Positions 25,866-34,036 of a stretch of DNA of 34,036 nt are shown piece by piece. Where the stretch lies: NCBI GenBank assembly GCA_947174565.1, contig CAMWJL010000017.1:1-34036 (forward strand), given 5' to 3'. This DNA comes from an uncultured Prevotellaceae bacterium (GTDB taxonomy: Bacteria; Bacteroidota; Bacteroidia; Bacteroidales; Bacteroidaceae). Under the pieces are notes generated by a model. It was not told the origin of the DNA, searched no databases, and saw only the letters and a list, made by a program, of their open reading frames with translations. Each line of letters begins with the position of its first letter. Position 1 is the first letter of the stretch. A program made the position numbers and the translations under genes.

Positions 25866-28487
25866 TTATCCCAAAGTCTTGAGCAAACCTTCAAGTGTAA
25901 GAGTATCTTTGATGAGAACCTCACGAGGTTTACTACCTATTTGTGCCCCCACAACACCCATCTTCTCCAACTGATCCATAATCTTGCCTGCACGATTGTA
26001 ACCAATGGAAAAGTTGCGTTGAATCATCGAGGTGGAACCACTTTGATTGCTGACCACAAACCGAGCAACATCACTAAACATCGGGTCAAGATGTCCTTTA
26101 TCCACAGAACCCATTCCTGCTCCACCATCGCCCTCTGCATCAACAACTTCTGGCAGATACATCGGATGAAGGAATCCTTGTTGAGCCGCAATGAAATGGC
26201 AGATGTCATTCACTTCGGGCGTATCGACAAAAGCACACTGCACACGTACAGGTTCACCACCTTGTAGATAGAGCATATCACCCTTGCCAATCAACTGATT
26301 AGCGCCTCCACGGTCAAGAATCACACGCGAATCCATCATTGATGACACTTTGAAGGCAATACGTGTTGGGAAGTTCGTTTTAATAGCACCGCTAATAATG
26401 CTGGCTTGTGGACGCTGTGTCGCAATAATCATGTGGATGCCGACAGCACGAGCCAACTGCGCAATACGGCAAATCGGAAGTTCAACCTCCTTGCCCGCTG
26501 TCATAATAAGGTCACCAAACTCATCGACAATCACGACAATGTAAGGCATATATTCGTGACCATGCTCTGGATTCAGTTGGCGGTTCTTGAATTTCTCGTT
26601 ATACTCCTTGATATTACGCACATGGGCACGCTTCAAGAGGTCGTAACGCGAATCCATCAATTGACACAGCGAATTGAGAGTCTTCACCACCTTCTGTACA
26701 TCAGTGATGATACAATCTTCTTCTTCTTCAAGACGTGCCAAAAAGTGGTTCTCTATAGGGCTGTATATACTAAACTCCACCTTCTTCGGGTCAACCATCA
26801 CGATTTTCAGTTCCGATGGATGATTCTTATAGAGTAATGATGTCACAATAGCATTCAAACCGACCGATTTACCCTGACCAGTTGCACCTGCCACCAAAAG
26901 GTGGGGGGCTTTTGCCAAGTCGAACATGAACACCTCGTTGCTAATGGTCTTTCCCACTGCACAAGGCAACTCCATCTTGCTCTCCTGATACACACGGCTA
27001 TTGATAACACTCTCCATCGACACGATAGTCTTCTTCTTATTCGGCACCTCTATACCAATCGTTCCCTTGCCTGGGATTGGCGCAATGATGCGAATACCTT
27101 CTGCAGCCAATGACAAAGCTATATCATCTTCGAGGTTGCGAATCTTACTGATACGTGTTCCCTCTGCTGGAACTATCTCATAAAGTGTGATGGTAGGACC
27201 TATTGTTGCTTTGATACTGGAAATTTCAACACCAAAATTCTTCAAAACATGAATGATACGGTCCTTGTTTGCATTCTGCTCAATCATATCAATCTGAGGA
27301 CCTTGGTCATCAGCCTTTCTCAACAGGTCAAGCGTAGGGTACTTATAAAACTCCAAATCTAACTTGGGGTCATAAGGAGTATTGATATCACCACGCACAA
27401 TGTCGCCATCGCCCTTATCCGTTTCATTGACTTCTACAATCAATCCACCTTCATCAATTCCATTTCCTTCATCCACACAAGGCTCTGATGGTAATGTGGA
27501 GACAGGAGTATTTTCGAGGGAAACGTGCATCACATCATCTTCACCATTAGGTATATCATCGACAATCTCTGTTACAGGATTTGTATATGAACTCTCTACA
27601 GGCACATTCGTCTCTGTCTCATCAGGATTATCGAAATCAAGTACAGTAGTAGGATTTTCATTTTCCTCATCCCTCGCTGTTTTTACCGAAGTAACGCGTT
27701 CCTTTGTTTCCTCGGTCTTGTCATCCTTTCCATCAAGCACAGCCCCATCATTCTCATAAGCATATTTATCTCCCCCCTCTTCGTCATCCCGTCCTACAAA
27801 ATGTTTCAAGCGCTCTGAATTTATCTTCTTCAACACATTCATTCTGAATGCTTTACGGATAATCTCAATGGTTTTAGCACTAAGATAAACCAAATACAAT
27901 ACAGCCGTAATCGCCAACACAGCCAATAAGCCAGGAGTACCAACAACCTGCGTAAGAATACTCACAACATTGATACCATGATTACCACCCAACTTGATAA
28001 ACGAGCCCTCGAATGCAGGAAACAAGTAACCAAATGCAGCCAAGAATACACTCAACCACAACATTAAAAGAGTGAAAAGAATGAATTTACGAAGCAATGT
28101 GAACTTGAAACTACGCATCAACCTCAAACCAAGCATGACTGTATAAGGCAGCATGATGAAAGAAGCCAAGCCAAACAAATCATTCAAGAAAAAATAGGCA
28201 ACAATCGCTCCCAACGAGCCACATGCGTTTTTGTATTGCAAAGTTTTATTAAACGGGTCAGCACCTTGTTCCAAAAGACTGTAATCCGCCTCACCTGTCA
28301 ACAAATAAGAAATGAAGGCTACAAACATAAAAAGAGCCATCAACACCAAACATAATCCTACAACGAAAGAGAAAATCTCCCCCTTACCAAACCCTGTAAA
28401 GAAATCGCCTGTTGTCAATTTCTCTTGTTGTACCGCACCGTTAGTGGCTTTCCTGCCATTACGCGAAGCCTTTCTATTTGTAGCCAT
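25866..28487 (-). CDS. ftsK: DNA translocase FtsK/SpoIIIE
   Basis: N-terminal 4-TM, ATPase VAGATGQGKSVGLNAI, IVVIVDEFGDLIMTAGKEVE, C-terminal gamma/winged-helix; start 28487 because 28530-28537 (minus TATCTTTG) looks like the promoter. Confidence 0.96.
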   Translation of the reverse strand: MATNRKASRNGRKATNGAVQQEKLTTGDFFTGFGKGEIFSFVVGLCLVLMALFMFVAFISYLLTGEADYSLLEQGADPFNKTLQYKNACGSLGAIVAYFFLNDLFGLASFIMLPYTVMLGLRLMRSFKFTLLRKFILFTLLMLWLSVFLAAFGYLFPAFEGSFIKLGGNHGINVVSILTQVVGTPGLLAVLAITAVLYLVYLSAKTIEIIRKAFRMNVLKKINSERLKHFVGRDDEEGGDKYAYENDGAVLDGKDDKTEETKERVTSVKTARDEENENPTTVLDFDNPDETETNVPVESSYTNPVTEIVDDIPNGEDDVMHVSLENTPVSTLPSEPCVDEGNGIDEGGLIVEVNETDKGDGDIVRGDINTPYDPKLDLEFYKYPTLDLLRKADDQGPQIDMIEQNANKDRIIHVLKNFGVEISSIKATIGPTITLYEIVPAEGTRISKIRNLEDDIALSLAAEGIRIIAPIPGKGTIGIEVPNKKKTIVSMESVINSRVYQESKMELPCAVGKTISNEVFMFDLAKAPHLLVAGATGQGKSVGLNAIVTSLLYKNHPSELKIVMVDPKKVEFSIYSPIENHFLARLEEEEDCIITDVQKVVKTLNSLCQLMDSRYDLLKRAHVRNIKEYNEKFKNRQLNPEHGHEYMPYIVVIVDEFGDLIMTAGKEVELPICRIAQLARAVGIHMIIATQRPQASIISGAIKTNFPTRIAFKVSSMMDSRVILDRGGANQLIGKGDMLYLQGGEPVRVQCAFVDTPEVNDICHFIAAQQGFLHPMYLPEVVDAEGDGGAGMGSVDKGHLDPMFSDVARFVVSNQSGSTSMIQRNFSIGYNRAGKIMDQLEKMGVVGAQIGSKPREVLIKDTLTLEGLLKTLG

Positions 28488-28590
28488 CAAAAGGTTTTCT
28501 TTATCTATCAGAAGGTTGTGAAAAACGTGCAAAGATAATTATTTTCAGATATATTTACAACATTTGCCCGATTTAATCGAAACTTGTCTC

Positions 28591-29871
28591 CTATTTATAC
28601 TTTTCCAATGCTCGCAACTCCCTACCCTTATTCAATTTGAAATAAGTTTCTCGAAGCCCCGACAACCACAAATCACGATTTTCCTCATCGAACTTCCTCG
28701 CCTTTTCAAATGCTGCACAAGATTTCTCGTACAATCCAGTAATAGCCTTCTTCGTTGTTGTGTAACTCGGGTCGGATAATGGCATATTAAAATGCACATA
28801 AGCTTCTTGTGCCTCATGCAGATAAATATTTCCTAATGCTGAATACGATTCTGCATCATCAGCCTTAATCTCCACACATCGTTCAAATGAAGCCAATGCT
28901 GCATCATATTGTCCCAACAGCATCTGTTCCTTTCCCATCATATACCAATAGTCACGTGTATTAGGATACAACTGAGTCATTCTCTGAACTTTACACAATG
29001 CTTCGTCAAATTGTTCTGTATCATTATAATATTTTACCAATGCCATCAAAAAGTAGTTCACATCTGGGTATGCATCAAAACCTTGTTCCAGCAATGCCAG
29101 CATGGCAACATCGTCATGCAATTCGGCAGCAGCTTTTGAACCTATCTCCAGTAGTCGTGCTCGTACACTCTCATCACCCAAACTTTCTGGCAAATAGACC
29201 ATCGTAGCAGCATTGTTTCCTGACGCATAAGCACTTAAAACAGCCAGCACGGCTACTTCTGTTTGGTCATCATTCCAGTCAGCAGCCTCTTTCGTAGTCG
29301 ATAGAAATTCCGATGACTTTGCCCTTGCATACATATCAAAAAAGCGGAAAGCTTGGGCATAATTCTTTTTCCGATAGTGGAACTTACCAGCATTCAGCAA
29401 GTTCTTCATATAAGGCAGCACCAGAAGTCCCGCCCCTGCACGTAACTTTGGTTCTGCCTTTTTACCCATCGCACGCCTTTCATGTAGCCGTGCTTGCTCC
29501 ACACTATCACACTTCAACCCCATGGCATAGAGGTCATACATATAATTAAAGTATCTAACAGTATCGGGATTGGATTTAAGATAAATCTTTCTATTTTCGA
29601 TTCCAATCAGTTCGTTTAACGCATCCATATTGTATCGATACAGTTGTGGATCGGCAGCAGCTTCCGTATAAGTTACTATCGCATTTTCTATTACCTGTCG
29701 CGCTTTGGTATAATTTTTTTCCTTCATACAAGTACGATAGGACTTCATCACAGCCGATTTCTTATACAACGTAGCAGACTTTTGGGTATCTCCACTTGAT
29801 TGACCACTAACCATGGCAGGACTCCATGCCAGCACCGACAACAGCATTAGCAATATAGAATATCTCTTCAT
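28591..29871 (-). CDS. Tetratricopeptide repeat protein, secreted
   Basis: Signal peptide MKRYSILLMLLSVLAWSPAMVSGQ; TPR-like repeats (YWYMMGKEQMLLGQYDAALASFERCVEIKADDAESYSALGNIY); start 29871. Confidence 0.85.
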   Translation of the reverse strand: MKRYSILLMLLSVLAWSPAMVSGQSSGDTQKSATLYKKSAVMKSYRTCMKEKNYTKARQVIENAIVTYTEAAADPQLYRYNMDALNELIGIENRKIYLKSNPDTVRYFNYMYDLYAMGLKCDSVEQARLHERRAMGKKAEPKLRAGAGLLVLPYMKNLLNAGKFHYRKKNYAQAFRFFDMYARAKSSEFLSTTKEAADWNDDQTEVAVLAVLSAYASGNNAATMVYLPESLGDESVRARLLEIGSKAAAELHDDVAMLALLEQGFDAYPDVNYFLMALVKYYNDTEQFDEALCKVQRMTQLYPNTRDYWYMMGKEQMLLGQYDAALASFERCVEIKADDAESYSALGNIYLHEAQEAYVHFNMPLSDPSYTTTKKAITGLYEKSCAAFEKARKFDEENRDLWLSGLRETYFKLNKGRELRALEKYK

Positions 29872-29888
29872 TTTTTGTATGAATGGAA

Positions 29889-29919
29889 ATTGCATCATCC
29901 CATTATGGGATGATGCAAT
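29889..29919. terminator. Palindromic hairpin between glgP and TPR gene
   Basis: ATTGCATCATCCCAT-T-ATGGGATGATGCAAT, 15-bp arms. Confidence 0.6.
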
Positions 29920-29973
29920 CGTTACACAATAAAATTCTGTTTATCTGTCAATTAAACTTACTTTCAAAACGGA

Positions 29974-32541
29974 TTAGTTAAACCACTTCACATAGCAGAA
30001 GTCTTGGCGATGTGGCAGGTCTGCGTTCTTTGGATACATACGATATGCAACCTTAAAACTACCTGCACTCGGGATGACGTGAGTACCCTCGAACGTATAG
30101 AGATTACCCTCACGCTTCGTCACTGTGAGTGGCTCGATTTGGCTGATGTATTCACGACCATCCTCATCGCAGAAGATAGTAACAAGCTCAAAGCCAACAA
30201 CATCATCTAGTCCTTGTTCATCAATGACATACTTAAACTTATACTTCTTTCCTGAAAGCACGTCACCCTTCAGCATGTCTTCTTCCTTCTCAAACGAAAC
30301 AATCTTGATGTCGTCCCAACGCGAAGCCACAAGTTCCTTCCATGCTACAATATCTTTTGCTTTCTTGTAGTTGTCTGCAAAGAGTACTTTACGACGCTCT
30401 GCCAATGGGCAATAGAACTTTGTGAAATAGTCATCAAGCTGACGTTTCATCGTGTAGTGAGGAGCAATCTGAGCAATAGAGTTCTTCACTGTCTGAATCC
30501 AACCCTCTGAATAGCCCTTCGAGTTGCGAGCATAGTAGAGAGGCAGAATCTCGTTCTCAAGGAGTGAATAGATGGTAGCCGCATCAAGTTGGTCTTGCTG
30601 TTCCTGATTTTGGAATGTTCGCTTCTCTGTGAGCGCCCATCCTGCACCCTCACGATAGCCTTCAAGCCACCAACCGTCAAGCACGGAGAGATTGACAACA
30701 CCATTCATCAATGCCTTTTCGCCTGATGTACCAGAAGCTTCCAATGGACGTGTAGGTGTATTCATCCAAATATCTACACCTGTCACGAGACGACGAGCGA
30801 GCTTCATGTCGTAGTTCTCAAGGAAGATAATCTTGCCAAGGAATTCTGGACGGCGGCTAATCTCGTAAATCTTCTTGATAAGACCCTGACCTGCACCATC
30901 AGCGGGGTGTGCCTTACCAGCAAAGAGAAACTGCACTGGATAGTTAGGGTTATTGACAATCTTAGCCAAACGATCAAGGTCGCTGAAAAGAAGATGCGCA
31001 CGCTTGTAAGTGGCAAAACGACGAGCAAAACCAATGGTCAGCGCATTAGGATTGATTTTCTCAACAATAGACACAATACGTGATGGGTCTCCCTGATGCT
31101 TCAACCAATCTTCTTTGAAAGCCTTCTTGATGTAGTCAATCAACTTAGCTTTCAATGCCAAACGGGTGTTCCAGATTTCCTGATCTGGGACATTATAAAT
31201 AGCTTCCCAAATCTTTTCGTTCGATTGGTCACTGAGGAAAGACTTGTCAAAGGCTTTTGCATACACACTCTTCCACTCTGAAGCCGTCCAAGTTGGCATG
31301 TGAACACCATTAGTCACATAGCCCACATTGTCAAGTTCCTCGGGGAAGTAGCCCTTCCAAATTCCATTGAACATATCCTTAGACACTTTGCCATGAAGCC
31401 AGCTCACTCCGTTCACCCATGAGCATGTGTTACAAGCAAATGTCGACATACAGAAGCGTTCACACTTATCGTCAGGGTTCACACGACCCATACCCATGAA
31501 ATCATCCCAACTGATGCCCAGCTTCGCAGGATACTGTCCCATATACTTACCAAAGAGAGACTCGTCGAAGTAATCGTGACCAGCAGGCACAGGAGTGTGT
31601 ACTGTATAGAGAGAAGAAGTACGAACAACCTCCAATGCTTCGTTGAAGCTCATACCGCTTTCCACATATTCAACCAAACGCTGTACATTAGCCAAGGCTG
31701 CATGTCCCTCGTTGCAGTGGATGATGTCCTTCTTGATACCTAACTTATTGAGCAACAGCACACCACCAATACCGAGCAGAATCTCCTGCTTCAAACGGTT
31801 CTCCCAGTCACCACCATACAAAGCGTGTGTGATAGAGCGGTCATAATCCGAGTTCATATCGTTATCGGTGTCAAGCAGATAGAGCTTTACACGACCAACA
31901 TTTACACGCCATACAAGTGCGTGAACAGTATAGTTGTTATAAGGAACATCAACCACCACTTGATTGCCGTCTGCGTCAAGTTCACGCTCAATAGGCAGCG
32001 TTGGGAACACCTGTGCCTCATAGTTAGCCACCTGTTGACCTTCCATCGAAAGTGTCTGAGTAAAGTAGCCATAACGATAGAGGAAACCAACAGCACAGAA
32101 GTCGATATTAGAGTCAGATGCCTCCTTCACATAGTCACCAGCAAGGATGCCAAGACCACCTGAATAGATTTTCAGCACATGGCTCAAACCATACTCCATA
32201 CAGAGGTAAGCCACCGAAGGGCGTGTGCTGTCAGGCTTCACGTCCATATAGGCACGGAACTCCTTGTAAATCTTATTTATACGGTTAACAATATTCTTGT
32301 CAGCTGCAATTGCTTCCAGCTTTTCATAGTTCATACGGCCAAGAAAGAGCGCAGGGTTCTGCTGGACATTGTGCCAAAGTTCTGGATCCATATCATAAAA
32401 GAGATGACCCACTTCGTTGTTCCATGACCACCACATGTTGTGAGCAATCTCGTTCAGCGGCTCAAGAGCTGCTGGCACAGAGGAACTCACGCTGATTTCA
32501 CGCCAATTGGGATTGTTTGCGTTACTTGCCTTAATTCTCAT
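29974..32541 (-). CDS. glgP: Alpha-glucan (glycogen/maltodextrin) phosphorylase
   Basis: [32 protein letters not shown]..., [49 protein letters not shown]. Confidence 0.96.
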   Translation of the reverse strand: MRIKASNANNPNWREISVSSSVPAALEPLNEIAHNMWWSWNNEVGHLFYDMDPELWHNVQQNPALFLGRMNYEKLEAIAADKNIVNRINKIYKEFRAYMDVKPDSTRPSVAYLCMEYGLSHVLKIYSGGLGILAGDYVKEASDSNIDFCAVGFLYRYGYFTQTLSMEGQQVANYEAQVFPTLPIERELDADGNQVVVDVPYNNYTVHALVWRVNVGRVKLYLLDTDNDMNSDYDRSITHALYGGDWENRLKQEILLGIGGVLLLNKLGIKKDIIHCNEGHAALANVQRLVEYVESGMSFNEALEVVRTSSLYTVHTPVPAGHDYFDESLFGKYMGQYPAKLGISWDDFMGMGRVNPDDKCERFCMSTFACNTCSWVNGVSWLHGKVSKDMFNGIWKGYFPEELDNVGYVTNGVHMPTWTASEWKSVYAKAFDKSFLSDQSNEKIWEAIYNVPDQEIWNTRLALKAKLIDYIKKAFKEDWLKHQGDPSRIVSIVEKINPNALTIGFARRFATYKRAHLLFSDLDRLAKIVNNPNYPVQFLFAGKAHPADGAGQGLIKKIYEISRRPEFLGKIIFLENYDMKLARRLVTGVDIWMNTPTRPLEASGTSGEKALMNGVVNLSVLDGWWLEGYREGAGWALTEKRTFQNQEQQDQLDAATIYSLLENEILPLYYARNSKGYSEGWIQTVKNSIAQIAPHYTMKRQLDDYFTKFYCPLAERRKVLFADNYKKAKDIVAWKELVASRWDDIKIVSFEKEEDMLKGDVLSGKKYKFKYVIDEQGLDDVVGFELVTIFCDEDGREYISQIEPLTVTKREGNLYTFEGTHVIPSAGSFKVAYRMYPKNADLPHRQDFCYVKWFN

Positions 32542-32568
32542 AATGTTATAAATTGATTTTATAATTTA

Positions 32569-34036
32569 TCATTTAGTGCAGCGCTCATCACGTTTCGCAA
32601 GCGCTTTGTTGTATGCCTTGTAATAATATTTGATGAAATGTTTCCACAATGCCTTTCCTGCCACCTTCTCTGCATTTTTACGCGCAACATTGACTTGCTC
32701 CTGGTTCATCTGTGAGAAGTGCAGGATAGTGTCGCGAATGGTGTTACTTACTTCATCAAAATTATAATCAGAACGATGCACGGTCTTCACACCGTCTTCA
32801 ATCTCACTAACCCCACCCTTCAAGCTGTTTGCCCAAAGACCAAAACCAGCCAAATCGGTCGTAATGCACGGCACATGGAATGCGACAGATTCTGTTGGCG
32901 TATATCCCCAAGGCTCGTAGTATGAAGGGAACACCGTCAAATCGTTGCCTATCAGTAGGTCATAGTAGTGCATGTTGAAGATGCCGTCATGACCATCCAA
33001 ATAACATGGAACAAAAATGACCTTCACTTTGTCTTCTGAACGGTTATACATGTCGAGCCAGTTCATCTGTCCCAGCACCTTGTCATTGTCTTGTTCATGA
33101 AGCACATGAGTGATGCGCGGGTCACCAATGGCACCAGCTTCAACTGCGCAGTGCTTTTTATCGGAAAGAGCCATTTTCAAGTCTTCACGTGCCTCTTTCA
33201 TCCACGCTGGTACCATCACAAATGCCAATACGTTCTTTTCCAAACGGTTGTCCCAACGTAAGCGATTCAAGGCATCAACATACACATTGATACCTTTGTT
33301 CTGATACTCGTATCTACCGCCTGTACTTATGATAATCGTGTCATCCCCCAACTGAGTGCCCATCAGCGTGTTCGCTACTTTAAGCAGAGTCTTCCGAGCA
33401 ACCTTACGCGCCTCGTTAAACTTTGTGGCTGGTGCAGGCACGAAATCATTCTCAAAGCCGTTCATCAGAATCTCATCAGCGGGCTTGTCAAGCAGTTCTG
33501 CACATTCCTTCCCTGTGATTTCACTCACAGTTGTGAAACAATCCACATGCCACGCAGCCTGTTTCTCCACCGAATGCTTCGCTTCCACATTCAATTCCGC
33601 AGCCATTTGGTCACCGTTGTAAGCAGAAAGATAATCGTACAGCGGCTTATTGTTACCTGCGATAGAACGTCCAATCGTAGTGGCATGAGTGGTAAAAATC
33701 GTAGCAACCTCTGGCACATACTTCTTCACATAGAGTGCAGCCAAACAAGTTTGCCATTCATGGGCTTGGAACACAACATTGTCTTCCTTCGTCAGACCGA
33801 AGAACTTATAATAACTTTCCACAACCTTGCCAGCAGCCCATGAGAACATAAGACTTTCGTCATAATCACCATAAGCATGCAGCGAGTTGACTTGGAAATT
33901 CTCCCATGCCCATCCAAATATCTCATTACGCTGTTCAAAGAAAGGCTTGAAATCCACCAAAATAGCTATCGGCTCTCCAGGAATCTGCCAACGTCCCAAA
34001 CGCATTGAAACGCCATCATATTCCAACGCATGCTTT
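32569..34036 (-). CDS. Glycogen synthase (GT3-like/Bacteroidetes type), truncated by window end
   Basis: HEWQTCLAALYVKKYVPEVATIFTTHATTIGRSIAG, VFPSYYEPWGYTPTESVAFHVPCITTDLAGFG; upstream of glgP. Confidence 0.92.
   Translation of the reverse strand, partial: KHALEYDGVSMRLGRWQIPGEPIAILVDFKPFFEQRNEIFGWAWENFQVNSLHAYGDYDESLMFSWAAGKVVESYYKFFGLTKEDNVVFQAHEWQTCLAALYVKKYVPEVATIFTTHATTIGRSIAGNNKPLYDYLSAYNGDQMAAELNVEAKHSVEKQAAWHVDCFTTVSEITGKECAELLDKPADEILMNGFENDFVPAPATKFNEARKVARKTLLKVANTLMGTQLGDDTIIISTGGRYEYQNKGINVYVDALNRLRWDNRLEKNVLAFVMVPAWMKEAREDLKMALSDKKHCAVEAGAIGDPRITHVLHEQDNDKVLGQMNWLDMYNRSEDKVKVIFVPCYLDGHDGIFNMHYYDLLIGNDLTVFPSYYEPWGYTPTESVAFHVPCITTDLAGFGLWANSLKGGVSEIEDGVKTVHRSDYNFDEVSNTIRDTILHFSQMNQEQVNVARKNAEKVAGKALWKHFIKYYYKAYNKALAKRDERCTK

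Overview
Bacteroidales-type (probably Prevotella-like, from gene content and TAnnTTTG promoters) chromosomal segment. Mostly core genes: RND efflux operon with a divergent AraC regulator, PL11 rhamnogalacturonan lyase, ppdK, YegS-like lipid kinase divergent from a serine palmitoyltransferase-like enzyme, serS, rhodanese + YjbQ, a fused NfnA/NfnB (GltA-like) oxidoreductase, ABC transporter + DUF5687, LolA, FtsK, TPR protein, and glycogen phosphorylase + glycogen synthase. Three accessory or non-coding features stand out. (1) A two-gene type II restriction-modification cassette (PmeII-like REase + HTH-C5-MTase with an uncharacterised C-terminal domain) lies between two 130-bp direct repeats (14436-14565 and 17167-17296, 124/130 identical, no indels). 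Each repeat ends just past a TAACTTTG promoter box, so the R gene and the downstream gltA-like gene carry near-identical promoters; the left junction abuts a 5'-truncated DUF4160-like remnant. (2) A tightly packed four-gene minus-strand operon (TerB-like, 4-TM coiled-coil, VWA-like lipoprotein, small secreted Cys-rich protein) has a roughly 300-nt leader with competing RNA helices and a 10-bp hairpin 7 nt upstream of the first start codon. (3) A roughly 160-bp symmetric element consists of a perfect 44-bp AT palindrome flanked by inverted arrays of 8-bp CTACAGTG-like units. A 23-bp-period GTCGGGGAC hairpin array also lies in the leader of the efflux operon.
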